Source of the DNA: Streptomyces sp. H39-S7
Lineage (GTDB): Bacteria; Actinomycetota; Actinomycetes; Streptomycetales; Streptomycetaceae
Length of the DNA stretch: 64,000 bases
Assembly (NCBI RefSeq): GCF_027158205.1
Contig: NZ_JAPVLU010000027.1
Span: 1-64,000, forward strand
Direction of reading: 5' to 3'
Shown here piece after piece: positions 16,021-24,556 of the stretch. A model generated the notes under the pieces. It was not told the origin of the DNA. It worked only from the letters and a program-made list of their open reading frames with translations, and did no database searches. The position numbers and the translations under genes are program-made. Within the stretch, counting starts at the first letter, position 1. Every line of letters begins with the position of its first letter.

Positions 16021-17945
16021 CCCGGGCGGACGGCCGGGCCCCGTCCGGCCTGTGGGCCGAGGGGATCCGCTTCCTGCGGCGGCGGCCGAGGGTGGTGGGC
16101 GCGCTTCTCGGCTGGTCGGTGCTCGAAGCCGTCGAGACGTTTCTGACCGGATTCGCTCTGGCGCGGGCCGTGGACGACGGGTTCCTCGCGGGGCGCGCGG
16201 CAGTGGGTCTCGGTTGGCTGGGCCTCGCCGCGCTGGCCGTGGCGGCGGGCGCGTTCGGCGCCGGCCGGGTCTACCGGGCGGTGGCCGCCCTGGTGGAGCC
16301 GCTGCGCGACGGCCTGGTGCGGCGGGTGGTGGTCCGGGGCCTGGCGGACGCGGTACACGACCCGCACCGCGCGGACACCGCGGTCGTCTCCCGGCTGACC
16401 CAGCAGGTCGAGATCGCCCGCGACACGTTCGCCGGGCTCGTGATGGTGTCGCGGTCCTTCCTGTTCACCGTCGCGGGCGCCCTGATCGGACTGCTCTCGC
16501 TGGCGCCTGTCCTGCTGCTCGTCGTCGTGCCACCGCTGTTCGTGGGACTCGGCCTGTTCTGCCTGACGCTGCGGCCGATGAACCGGCGCCAGGCGGCCTT
16601 CCTCACCGCGAACGAGGACGTGGCCGAGAGCGTGGGCGCGATGGCCGCGGGCCTGCGCGACATCGCCGCCTGCGGCGCCGAGGAGCGGATGACGGCGGAG
16701 GCCGAGCGGCGGATCGACACCGAGTTCCGGGCGTCCCGGGTCCTCGCCCGCTGGGGCGTGCTGCGCGCGCTGGCCCTGGGCGTCGGCGGCCGGCTCCCCG
16801 TCGTCCTGCTGCTCGTGTCGGCGCCGTGGCTGCTGCGGCGCGGGGTGACCGCGGGCGCGCTGGTCGGCGCCCTCGCCTACCTCACCCAGTCCCTGCTGCC
16901 CGCCCTGCAGAGCCTGACCCAGGGGCTGGGCACGGCCGGCTCGCGGTTCGTCGTCGTCCTCCAACGCCTGGTGCCGCAGGCCGGCGTACCGGACCCGGCA
17001 GACACCCGGGGCGAAGAGGGGCCGCCGCGCGCCGAGGTGCCCGCGCCCCGGCCCGCCGCTCCTGTTGCCCCAGCCGCCCCCGCCGGGGAGTTGCGCGGCG
17101 TGACCTTCGCATACGGGCGACTGGCCGAGCCCGTCGTCCGGGAGCTGGACCTCGTGGTGCCGCGCGGTTGCCATCTGGCGGTCGTCGGACCGAGCGGGAT
17201 CGGCAAGTCGACCCTGGCGGGGCTCATCGGGGGGCTGCTGCGCCCGGGTGCGGGCGCGGTGGAGCTCGGCGGCCGGCCGCTGCGGGAGGGGCCGGCCGCC
17301 GACCTGCCGGGGATGCGGGTGCTGATTCCCCAGGAGGCGTACGTCTTCGCGGGAAGCGTGCGGGACAACCTCTCCTACCTGTGCCCCGAGCCCGTGCCCG
17401 ACGACCGGCTGCTCGCGGCGGTCGCGACCGTCGGTATGACGGAGCTGCTCGACCGGATGGGCGGGCTGGACGCCGTCGCGGAGCCGGGAACCCTGTCCCA
17501 GGGGGAGCGGCAACTGCTGGCGCTGACCCGCGCCGACCTGTCGCCCGCGCCGCTGGTGCTGCTCGACGAGGCGACCTGCTACCTCGACCCCGTGGCGGAG
17601 GCGCGCGCGGAACGGGCCTTCGCGCTGCGACCCGGCGGCGGAGCGCTGATCGTGATCGCCCACCGCATCAGCTCGGCGCGGCGCGCGGACCGGGTGCTGG
17701 TCATGGACGGTACGCACACGGTCTGCGGTAGCCACGAGGAGCTGCTGGAGCGGTCCGCGCTCTACCGGGACCTGGTGGGGAACTGGTCAGAGCCAGCCGG
17801 CCACCCGCGATATTCGTATCGCGTCGACCCGGTTGCGGGCGCCGGTCTTGCGGGTGATCGCGGCCATGTAGTTGCGCACGGTGCCGTTGCACAGGTGCAG
17901 GACGCGGGCGATCTCGCCGATGGACGCGCCCTCGGCGGCGAGTGA
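16014..17945 (+). CDS. ramB: ABC transporter, half-transporter RamB, with C-terminal read-through extension
   Basis: 643 residues from a GTG inside the ramA 3' end. Membrane domain about 30-330; ATPase with Walker A GPSGIGKST (about 392-400), signature LSQGERQ (about 494-500), Walker B APLVLLDEAT and the His of VIAHRIS. Partner of RamA. Homologues would end near LVGNWS at 17787. Here the frame stays open for a further 53 residues (Gly/Ala/Asp-rich) that read antisense through the end of ramR, giving a 159-bp convergent overlap. The extension has no recognisable motif. Either the natural stop was lost or the tail is truly made. Confidence 0.85.
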   Translation: MVTRADGRAPSGLWAEGIRFLRRRPRVVGALLGWSVLEAVETFLTGFALARAVDDGFLAGRAAVGLGWLGLAALAVAAGAFGAGRVYRAVAALVEPLRDGLVRRVVVRGLADAVHDPHRADTAVVSRLTQQVEIARDTFAGLVMVSRSFLFTVAGALIGLLSLAPVLLLVVVPPLFVGLGLFCLTLRPMNRRQAAFLTANEDVAESVGAMAAGLRDIAACGAEERMTAEAERRIDTEFRASRVLARWGVLRALALGVGGRLPVVLLLVSAPWLLRRGVTAGALVGALAYLTQSLLPALQSLTQGLGTAGSRFVVVLQRLVPQAGVPDPADTRGEEGPPRAEVPAPRPAAPVAPAAPAGELRGVTFAYGRLAEPVVRELDLVVPRGCHLAVVGPSGIGKSTLAGLIGGLLRPGAGAVELGGRPLREGPAADLPGMRVLIPQEAYVFAGSVRDNLSYLCPEPVPDDRLLAAVATVGMTELLDRMGGLDAVAEPGTLSQGERQLLALTRADLSPAPLVLLDEATCYLDPVAEARAERAFALRPGGGALIVIAHRISSARRADRVLVMDGTHTVCGSHEELLERSALYRDLVGNWSEPAGHPRYSYRVDPVAGAGLAGDRGHVVAHGAVAQVQDAGDLADGRALGGE

Positions 17946-18398
17946 CAGCACGCTCAACTCGCGGGGCGTCAGCGGGATGTCGGCCGCCTGGAGGAAGTCG
18001 AAGGCGAGCGAGTTGTCGACGAAACGTTCCCCCATGGCGACCCTGCGAATACCGCGGACCAGTTCCTCCGGCGCTGCGTCCTTGTTGACGAAACCCAGCG
18101 CACGGGCCTGCGACGCGCGGCGCAGCAGGCCCGGTCGGCTCGCGGTGGCCAGCACGAGCAACGCGCATTTCTGGCCGACCGCGAGGTCCTGTAACTCCGT
18201 CAGCTGGGAGACGTCTCCGGAGTTGGCACCCGGACAGTCCACGTCGACGACACACACTTGAGGCTGTAACGAGCGGGCGCGTCTTGGTGCGTTGCGCCAT
18301 GGCGTCGCCACCACTTCGATGTCGTGTTCCCTGCCCAGCAGCGCTGCGAGCGCGGATCGCATGAGCCATGTGTCATGTACCAGTAAAACCCGGATCAC
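17787..18398 (-). CDS. ramR: LuxR/NarL-type response regulator RamR/AmfR
   Basis: 203 residues from the GTG at 18398 (MIRVLLVHD, the family start, with AAAGGGG upstream); an ATG eight codons earlier is possible. Receiver domain 1-120 with VDVDCPG (candidate phospho-acceptor Asp52 or Asp54) and a Lys in VNKD. The LuxR-type HTH is in the last 65 residues (LTPRELSVLSLAAEG... IGEIARVLHL... VRNYMAAITRKTGARNR). It activates the ram operon. Codon 5 is TTA (18384-18386), so translation should depend on bldA, linking surfactant production to aerial growth. Convergent to ramB with overlapping ends. No sensor kinase is adjacent, so it is an orphan. Confidence 0.88.
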   Translation of the reverse strand: MIRVLLVHDTWLMRSALAALLGREHDIEVVATPWRNAPRRARSLQPQVCVVDVDCPGANSGDVSQLTELQDLAVGQKCALLVLATASRPGLLRRASQARALGFVNKDAAPEELVRGIRRVAMGERFVDNSLAFDFLQAADIPLTPRELSVLSLAAEGASIGEIARVLHLCNGTVRNYMAAITRKTGARNRVDAIRISRVAGWL

Positions 18399-18638
18399 AT
18401 TCCGCCCCTTTGAGAACCCCATGGACCAGACCTAGTGAGCAAAGCCATTCGTACCCTCGATGTCGGCAGGGATGGCCCCGTAATCCGGCCAACGAGAGGC
18501 ACGCAGGCGCATTCACAGCGCCCGTGTGCCCCCCGCACGCTGGGAATGTGCGTACGACAGGGTCCGTACGGCGGTGCCCCCGGCACATTCCGCCGGCCCG
18601 CAACGGCAGGTCCGGCCTCCGGTGGCGGAGCCGGGTTC

Positions 18639-19262
18639 TCAGGCGTGCCGCTCCGGCGCCGTCAGATCGATCAGGCGGCACACCGTTTCGATGTCGATTT
18701 TCACCTGTGCGATGGAGGCGCGACCGGACAGCCAGGTCACGAGAGCCGAGTGCCAGGTGTGCTCGATCACCCGGACCGCGGAGAGCTGGTCGGCCGTGGG
18801 CGGACCGTCCAGGCCCATCGCGTCCAGGATGATCGCGGTGGTGAGCCGGGAGACGGTGTCGACCTCGGGGCTCACGGAACGGTCGGCGAACGTCAGGGCG
18901 CGCACCATCGCGTCGGCCAGATGGGGCTCGCGCTGCATCGCGCGGAAGGCGCGCATCAGCGTCTCGGCGACCCGGTCGGCCGGCTCGGCGGTGACGGGCG
19001 GACGCTTGCGCAGCGTCTCGTGCATCTGGCCGAGCTGGTCCTGCATGGTGGCGACCAGCAGATGGATCTTGGACGGGAAGTAGCGGTAGAGCGTGCCGAG
19101 TGCGACGCCCGAGTTCTCGGCGACCTCACGCATCTGCACCGCGTCGAAACCGCCGCGGCAGGCGAGCTGCGCGCTGGCGTGCAGGATGCGACGGCGGCGC
19201 GCCTCCTGACGTTCGGTCAGCAGGGGCGACGACGGAGTCGGCGGCTTGGGTTCTGTTGTCAT
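18639..19262 (-). CDS. kstR: TetR-family repressor, KstR-like
   Basis: 207 residues from the ATG at 19262 (an ATG eight codons earlier is less well placed). The N-terminal HTH (about 22-68) contains GGFDAVQMREVAENSGVALG and TLYRYFPSKIHLLVATM, nearly the mycobacterial KstR recognition helix region. The ligand domain also follows KstR in AMQREPHLADAMVRA and FADRSVSPEVD. KstR represses sterol side-chain catabolic genes and is released by steroid acyl-CoA. Three matches to its motif TNNAACNNGTTNNA stand in this window, one in the divergent intergenic region of this gene. A GC-rich hairpin at 18612-18634 may end its transcript. Confidence 0.8.
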   Translation of the reverse strand: MTTEPKPPTPSSPLLTERQEARRRRILHASAQLACRGGFDAVQMREVAENSGVALGTLYRYFPSKIHLLVATMQDQLGQMHETLRKRPPVTAEPADRVAETLMRAFRAMQREPHLADAMVRALTFADRSVSPEVDTVSRLTTAIILDAMGLDGPPTADQLSAVRVIEHTWHSALVTWLSGRASIAQVKIDIETVCRLIDLTAPERHA

Positions 19263-19414
19263 ATGTCCCATTCCGTGACATTCCATCCGTAATCCGCGGT
19301 CACCGTGGCACTGCGTTGCATGATGGCAGGACCGGTGTCGTGGTGCGAATCACCTGGTCCGCCTCATTCGGGGCCGTGCCGCTGCCGGTAGATTCGGTTC
19401 TGAACGTTCGAGTC

Positions 19415-19428
19415 TGAAACTTGTTCTA
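19415..19428. promoter_or_regulatory. KstR-type operator before the glycosyltransferase operon
   Basis: TGAAACTTGTTCTA fits TNNAACNNGTTNNA at every fixed position. It lies 54 bases before the glycosyltransferase GTG and 153 bases before the divergent kstR start, so it may control both directions. Confidence 0.65.
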
Positions 19429-19481
19429 GATTAGCGCGACCGGTTACGCTCCGGCGGAAGTGAGTGAGAAGGGGGCCGGGA

Positions 19482-20786
19482 GTGACCGTTGAGGCCATGC
19501 CACTACGGATCGCGCTGCTCACCTACAAGGGGAACCCCTTCTGCGGGGGCCAGGGCGTCTACGTACGCCATCTCTCCCGTGAGCTCGCCCGGCTCGGCCA
19601 CACCGTCGAGGTGATCGGTGCCCAGCCCTACCCGGTGCTCGACGCCGTCGGTGCGGGCGTGACCCTCACCGAACTGCCCAGCCTGGACCTGTACCGGCAG
19701 CCGGACCCGTTCCGCAATCCCCGGCTCGCCGAGTACCGCGACTGGATCGACGCGGTCGAGGTCGGCACGATGTGGACCGGCGGCTTCCCCGAGCCGCTGA
19801 CCTTCTCGCTGCGCGCCCGCCGGCACCTGACGGCCCGGCGCGGCGAGTTCGACGTGATCCACGACAACCAGACGCTCGGCTACGGGCTGCTCGGCCTGGG
19901 CACCCCGCTGGTCACCACGATCCACCACCCCATCACCGTCGACCGGCGCCTCGACCTGGCCGCCGCGCCCGGCTGGAAGCGCCGGCTGTCCGTGCGCCGC
20001 TGGTACGGCTTCACGCAGATGCAGAAGCGCGTCGCGCGCCGGCTGCCGTCCGTGCTGACCGTCTCCGGCTCCTCCCGCGCCGAGATCGTGGAGGACCTGG
20101 GGGTGGCGGAGGACCGCGTCCACGTCGTCCACATCGGTGCCGACACCACGCTCTTCTCGCCGGACGCCGCGGTGCCCGAGATCCCCGGCCGCATCGTCAC
20201 CACCTCCAGCGCCGACGTGCCGCTCAAGGGCCTGATCCACCTCGTCGAAGCGCTCGCCAAGCTCCGCGCGGAGCGTCCCGACGCGCATCTCGTCGTCGTC
20301 GGCAGGCGCGCCGAGGACGGACCGGTCGCCGCGGCCATCACCCGGTTCGGCCTCGAAGGCGCCATCGAGTTCGTCAAGGGCATCACCGACGCCGAACTCG
20401 TCGACCTCATCCGCGGCGCCGAGGTCGCCTGCGTCCCCTCGCTCTACGAAGGCTTCTCGCTGCCCGCCGCCGAGGCGATGGCCACCGGCACCCCGCTGGT
20501 CGCCACCACCGGAGGCGCGATCCCCGAGGTCGCCGGGACCGACGGCGAGACCTGTCTGGCCGTACCCCCCGGCGACGCCGGCGCGCTCGCCACCGCCCTG
20601 GGCCGGCTGCTCGGGGACGCGGACCTGCGCCGCCGCCTCGGCGCGGCCGGCCGGGAGCGCGTCCTGCGCCGCTTCACCTGGGAACAGGCCGCCATCGGCA
20701 CTGCCGAGCACTACCGAGCGGCGATCGCCGCACAGTCCGCCGCCCCCGCCCCGACCCACCGGACGAAAGCAGAGGCTCCGTGCTGA
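19482..20786 (+). CDS. GT4-family glycosyltransferase
   Basis: 434 residues from a GTG with AAGGGGG seven bases upstream; an ATG five codons later is an alternative. N-terminal GT-B domain with GGQGVYVRHLSRELARLGHTVEVIG (about residues 20-45), and the C-terminal nucleotide-sugar site EGFSLPAAEAMATGTPLVATTGGAIPEV (about 320-350), the EX7E region of family 4. It should transfer a sugar from a nucleotide donor to a small acceptor at the cytoplasmic face. Overlaps the methyltransferase gene by seven bases; the three genes form one operon behind a KstR-type site. Acceptor and donor cannot be read from the sequence. Confidence 0.82.
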   Translation: MTVEAMPLRIALLTYKGNPFCGGQGVYVRHLSRELARLGHTVEVIGAQPYPVLDAVGAGVTLTELPSLDLYRQPDPFRNPRLAEYRDWIDAVEVGTMWTGGFPEPLTFSLRARRHLTARRGEFDVIHDNQTLGYGLLGLGTPLVTTIHHPITVDRRLDLAAAPGWKRRLSVRRWYGFTQMQKRVARRLPSVLTVSGSSRAEIVEDLGVAEDRVHVVHIGADTTLFSPDAAVPEIPGRIVTTSSADVPLKGLIHLVEALAKLRAERPDAHLVVVGRRAEDGPVAAAITRFGLEGAIEFVKGITDAELVDLIRGAEVACVPSLYEGFSLPAAEAMATGTPLVATTGGAIPEVAGTDGETCLAVPPGDAGALATALGRLLGDADLRRRLGAAGRERVLRRFTWEQAAIGTAEHYRAAIAAQSAAPAPTHRTKAEAPC

Positions 20787-21523
20787 CCGTCGACTTCTCC
20801 CGTTTCCCGCTCGCCCCTGGCGACCGGGTCCTCGACCTGGGCTGCGGCGCCGGAAGGCACGCCTTCGAGTGCTACCGGCGCGGCGCCAACGTCGTCGCCC
20901 TGGACCGCAACGGCGACGAGATCCGCGAGGTCGCCAAATGGTTCGCGGCGATGAAGGCCGAGGGCGAGGCCCCGGCCGGCGCGTCCGCCGTCGCCATGGA
21001 GGGCGACGCGCTCCAACTGCCGTTCCCCGACGACAGCTTCGACGTCGTGATCATCTCCGAGGTCATGGAGCACATCCCGGACGACAAGGGCGTACTCGCC
21101 GAGATGGTGCGCGTGCTGCGGCCCGGCGGCCGGATCGCGATCACCGTGCCGCGCTACGGACCCGAGAAGATCTGCTGGGCGCTCTCCGACGCCTACCACG
21201 AGGTCGAGGGCGGCCACATCCGCATCTACCGGGGTGACGAGCTGCTCGGCAAGATGCGCGAGGCGGGCCTCCGCCCCTACGGCACCCACCACGCGCACGG
21301 GCTGCACTCCCCGTACTGGTGGATCAAGTGCGCCGTCGGCGTCGACAACGACAAGGCCCTGCCGGTGAAGCTCTACCACAAGCTCCTGGTCTGGGACATC
21401 ATGAAGAAGCCGCTGGCCACCAAGGTCGCCGAGCAGGCCCTCAACCCACTGATCGGCAAGAGCTTCGTGGCCTACGCCACCAAGCCGCACACCCCCGTGC
21501 TGGATGCGCGGGTGGACGCGTGA
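20780..21523 (+). CDS. Class I SAM-dependent methyltransferase
   Basis: 247 residues from a GTG overlapping the glycosyltransferase end. Motif I is VLDLGCGAGRHAFECYRRG (about residues 14-32). VVALDRNG is the acidic loop, and FDVVIISEVMEHIPDDKGVLAEMVRVLRPGG the Methyltransf_11 motif IV-V region (about 82-112). The C-terminal 100 residues bind the acceptor. Coupling to the glycosyltransferase and to the following gene (GTGA overlap) suggests sequential modification of the same lipid or sugar. Substrate unknown. Confidence 0.82.
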   Translation: MLTVDFSRFPLAPGDRVLDLGCGAGRHAFECYRRGANVVALDRNGDEIREVAKWFAAMKAEGEAPAGASAVAMEGDALQLPFPDDSFDVVIISEVMEHIPDDKGVLAEMVRVLRPGGRIAITVPRYGPEKICWALSDAYHEVEGGHIRIYRGDELLGKMREAGLRPYGTHHAHGLHSPYWWIKCAVGVDNDKALPVKLYHKLLVWDIMKKPLATKVAEQALNPLIGKSFVAYATKPHTPVLDARVDA

Positions 21524-22629
21524 CGAGTCCGGGGCGCACCGAACACCTCATCCTGCCCGGAGTCCTCACCGCCGAGCAGGCCGAAGTGACCGTGGCGGGC
21601 ATCGCCGCCATCCAGCGGGCGGACGGCGCCATACCGTGGTTCACCGGCGGGCACCTCGACCCGTGGGACCACGTCGAGGCCGCCATGGCCCTGGACGCGG
21701 CGGGCGAGCACGGCCGCGCGGAGGCCGCGTACCGCTGGCTCGCCGACCGGCAGAACGCCGACGGCTCCTGGTACGCGTCCTACTCGTACGCGGGCGACGT
21801 GCCGGGCGCGGAGGCGGCCGTCGCGGCGGGCGAGCCCACCGACCGGACCCGCGAGACCAACTTCGTCGCCTACGTGGCCGTCGGCATCTGGCACCACTAC
21901 CTGTCCACGGGCGACGACGCGTTCCTGGAACGCCTGTGGCCGACGCTCTACGCCGCCGTGGAGTTCGTGCTCGCGCTCCAGCTGCCCGGCGGCCAGATCG
22001 CCTGGAAGCGCGACGACGACGGCGGCTTCCCCGAGGAGGCGCTGCTCACCGGCTCGTCCTCGATCTACCAGGCGCTGCGCTGCGCGCTGGCCGTCGCGGA
22101 CTACCGCGAGGAGCCGCAGCCCGACTGGGAGCTGGCGACCGGCCTGCTCGGCCACGCGGTGCTGCACCACCCCGAGCGCTTCCTCGACAAGGGGCGCTTC
22201 TCCATGGACTGGTACTACCCGGTGCTCGGCACCGCGCTGCGCGGCCCGGCCGCCAAGCAGCGCATCGAGGCGCACTGGGAGACGTTCGTGGTGCCGGGGC
22301 TCGGCGTCCGCTGCGTCTCGGACCGGCCCTGGGTCACCGGCGGGGAGAGCGCGGAACTCGCCCTGGCCCTGTGGGCGATGGGCGAGTCCGACCGCGCCGT
22401 GGAGATCCTCGCCGACATCCAGCACCTGCGCACCGGGGACGACGGGATGTACTGGACGGGCTACGTCTTCGACGACGACGCCGTCTGGCCGGAGGAACGC
22501 ACCTCCTGGACGGCCGGGGCACTGCTGCTCGCGGTGGCCGCGCTCGGGGGCGACGAGGCGACCACGGCGGTGTTCGGCGGAGAACGCCTCCCGATCGGCC
22601 TGGCCCCGGACGACGCGGGCTGCTGCTAG
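21520..22629 (+). CDS. Alpha/alpha-barrel protein (prenyltransferase-like or six-hairpin glycosidase-like)
   Basis: 369 residues from a GTG overlapping the methyltransferase stop. It contains repeated helical-hairpin units with conserved Gly/Trp turns (RADGAIPWFTGGHLDPWDHVEAAMAL; RQNADGSWYASY; GQIAWKRDDDGG; TGDDGMYWTGYVF), the look of alpha/alpha toroids. In Streptomyces such genes are usually labelled prenyltransferase because of weak similarity to the squalene cyclase/prenyltransferase repeat. Acidic residues lining the repeats would also suit a six-hairpin glycoside hydrolase. No signal peptide. Ends with a Cys-Cys pair. Function open; third gene of the KstR-site operon. Confidence 0.6.
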   Translation: MTSPGRTEHLILPGVLTAEQAEVTVAGIAAIQRADGAIPWFTGGHLDPWDHVEAAMALDAAGEHGRAEAAYRWLADRQNADGSWYASYSYAGDVPGAEAAVAAGEPTDRTRETNFVAYVAVGIWHHYLSTGDDAFLERLWPTLYAAVEFVLALQLPGGQIAWKRDDDGGFPEEALLTGSSSIYQALRCALAVADYREEPQPDWELATGLLGHAVLHHPERFLDKGRFSMDWYYPVLGTALRGPAAKQRIEAHWETFVVPGLGVRCVSDRPWVTGGESAELALALWAMGESDRAVEILADIQHLRTGDDGMYWTGYVFDDDAVWPEERTSWTAGALLLAVAALGGDEATTAVFGGERLPIGLAPDDAGCC

Positions 22630-22668
22630 TCCGCTGCCGGTCCGCACACGGTTCCGCATACGGTGCTG

Positions 22669-22695
22669 CCGCCAGGGTCGGTCCGACCCTGGCGG
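22669..22695. terminator. Perfect bidirectional hairpin
   Basis: CCGCCAGGGTCGG pairs with CCGACCCTGGCGG with almost no loop. It lies between the convergent operon end at 22629 and the membrane-protein gene end at 22747 and can serve both. Confidence 0.7.
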
Positions 22696-22746
22696 CGGTA
22701 ACAGCCGGTTCTGCTTCTGCTGTGCCGTTCTCCTGTGCTCCGCGCG

Positions 22747-23034
22747 TCAGGCCCGGTTGACGCGGCCGGCCACGGCATGGCCGATGACCAGGTAAACCAC
22801 GGCCGGCAGGCCGTAGTTCAGCACGGTGCGGAGGTTGTCCGAATCCATGGTGAACAGGTCGAGGGACCAGCCGGCGAGCCAATTCGCCGAATGGTGAACC
22901 CAGTTGACCAGGTCATTGGCCTTGTTGGCGTCGAGCAGATACATGAGTATCCACAGGATCAGGATCAAGGCCGCGACATCTGCGACGATCAGTATGATCG
23001 CCGCTGCGGGATTGCCTCGGTAGCGTCTGGACAT
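22747..23034 (-). CDS. Small integral membrane protein
   Basis: 95 residues. The ATG at 23034 has GAGGG close upstream. Hydrophobic segments at about 10-32 (AAAIILIVADVAALILILWILMYLL, too long to be chance) and about 70-88 (YGLPAVVYLVIGHAV), separated by a polar loop with two WVHHSANW-like aromatic patches. Both ends are basic (MSRRYRGN and GRVNRA), so both termini are probably cytoplasmic. I do not recognise a family. Divergent from the mycothiol-family gene with 83 bases between. Confidence 0.6.
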   Translation of the reverse strand: MSRRYRGNPAAAIILIVADVAALILILWILMYLLDANKANDLVNWVHHSANWLAGWSLDLFTMDSDNLRTVLNYGLPAVVYLVIGHAVAGRVNRA

Positions 23035-23117
23035 GTCCCTCGCATTGCCCCGATAGGCTGGTTGAAACTGCTGATGGAAAATCCTTTCGAAGTGAAGTAG
23101 TGGAGGGATGGCGGCGC

Positions 23118-23897
23118 ATGGCCTGGTTGGAGCACGAGACGTACTGCACGGCGATCGTCGAGGAGACCGCCCGGCTGCGTGACACACTCCGCGGTTCCGA
23201 CCCGGGCGCCAAGGTGCCGACGTGCCCGGGCTGGACCCTGCACGAACTGGCGGCCCACGTCGGGCAGGCGCACCGCTGGGCCGAGACCATCGTCGGCACC
23301 AGAGCGGAGAAGTACCTCCCCGAGAGCCAGGTGCCGGACTACGAGGCCCCCGCCGGCCGGAAGCTGGACGGCTGGCTGGCCGAGGGCGCCGAGCGGTTCG
23401 CCGGCACGCTGCGCGAGGCCGGCCCCGAACTCCCCGTATGGACCTGGGCGCGGCCGCAGCAGGCGGGCTTCGGGGCGCGCCGGATGGTCCTGGAGACCCT
23501 GGTGCACCGGGCGGACGCCGCGCTGGCCACCTGGAGCGACTACCACGCACCGGCCGAGCTGGCCGCGGACGCGATCGACGAGTGGCTGGAGATCGTCACC
23601 GATCCCCTCGCCGTCGAGCAGACCCCGGAGCTGGCGGAACTGCGCGGCCACGGCCAGACCCTGCACCTGCACGCCACCGACAGCCCGGACGGCCTGGTCG
23701 CCGAATGGGTGATCGAGCGCGGCCCGGAATCCGTCACCTGGCGGCGCGAGCACGCCAAGGGCGACGTGGCGCTGCGAGCTCCCCTCACCGACCTGCTCCT
23801 CGCCTTCTACCGGCGGCTGCCGCTGGACAGTGAGCGCGTGCAGGTGCTCGGGGACCGCGAGCTGCTGGATCACTGGCTGGCCCGTACGGCGTTCTGA
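23118..23897 (+). CDS. Maleylpyruvate isomerase-family, mycothiol-dependent enzyme
   Basis: 259 residues from the ATG at 23118 with GGAGGG upstream. The DinB/MDMPI helical bundle is clear: VPTCPGWTLHELAAHVGQAHRWAETIV carries the first metal-binding His, and MVLETLVHRADA the second region with Glu and His (about 118-129). Such enzymes use mycothiol, the actinobacterial thiol, for isomerisation or detoxification of electrophiles. The last 90 residues are the MDMPI C-terminal domain (GDVALRAPLTDLLLAFYRRLPL). Stand-alone gene; substrate unknown. Confidence 0.78.
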   Translation: MAWLEHETYCTAIVEETARLRDTLRGSDPGAKVPTCPGWTLHELAAHVGQAHRWAETIVGTRAEKYLPESQVPDYEAPAGRKLDGWLAEGAERFAGTLREAGPELPVWTWARPQQAGFGARRMVLETLVHRADAALATWSDYHAPAELAADAIDEWLEIVTDPLAVEQTPELAELRGHGQTLHLHATDSPDGLVAEWVIERGPESVTWRREHAKGDVALRAPLTDLLLAFYRRLPLDSERVQVLGDRELLDHWLARTAF

Positions 23898-23991
23898 ACC
23901 AGCCCGTACGGGGTGGGGGCCCGAGTGGCGGGGGTGTGCCGTCCGGGTGATCCTGCGAGGACGTGTGCCCGTCCGTTCCCGGAGGTCGACC

Positions 23992-24540
23992 GTGCCGAAT
24001 GGCATCCCCCTGCGCCGCCTGCTGACCGCGTTCCTGCTGTGCGGCGCGCTCCTCACCGCGACGACCGCGTGCAACGACAAGGCGAAGGACGATGTGTCCG
24101 GCGGCAGCCCGACGGCGTCGACCACGGTGGAGCAGCAGAAGCTCGCCAAGACCCGCTTCGTCGCCAACGCCGGGCTCGCGGCGGGTGCCACCTACCAGTG
24201 GATCATCAAGCCGGCCCGCGACGGGAAGTTCAAGAAGGGCGCGGACGGCCGGACGTTCGCCCTGGTCAAGGGCGGTCTGGCCGGGGCGTTCGCCTACAAC
24301 CGGCTCAAGGCGGCGTCGGAGAACGCCAAGGGCGACCCGACACTCTCCAAGCTGATGGCCCCGCTGACCAGCGGAATCGCCGCCCTGAAGGATCTTCCCA
24401 GCCAGTTGCGGAAGGGCGATTCGACGGACGACGTGGTGAGCACCTTCCAGAAGACGATCGACGACGTGAAGGAGGCGGGCAAGCAGGCCGGCGCGGAAGT
24501 GAAGGACAAGATCCCGTCCACGAGCGAACTGGGCGGCTGA
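23992..24540 (+). CDS. Putative secreted lipoprotein
   Basis: 182 residues from a GTG with GGAGG six bases upstream. Signal peptide: two Arg at 8-9, hydrophobic LLTAFLLCGALLTA, then TTAC with the lipidated Cys at about residue 26. The mature part is Ser/Thr-rich at first and then helical and Lys-rich (KFKKGADGRTFALVKGGLAGAF... TFQKTIDDVKEAGKQAGAEVKDKIPS). No family recognised. It ends 16 bases before the convergent luciferase-like gene. Confidence 0.65.
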   Translation: MPNGIPLRRLLTAFLLCGALLTATTACNDKAKDDVSGGSPTASTTVEQQKLAKTRFVANAGLAAGATYQWIIKPARDGKFKKGADGRTFALVKGGLAGAFAYNRLKAASENAKGDPTLSKLMAPLTSGIAALKDLPSQLRKGDSTDDVVSTFQKTIDDVKEAGKQAGAEVKDKIPSTSELGG

Positions 24541-24556
24541 CGACCTCGGACAGGTC

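Noticed and set aside
15600..17735. Long antisense frame across ramA/ramB
   Set aside because: Sense strand carries complete ABC transporter motifs; the antisense product has no family features.
22669..22695. Operator of the alpha-barrel operon
   Set aside because: It lies after the stop between convergent genes, so a shared terminator is the simpler reading.
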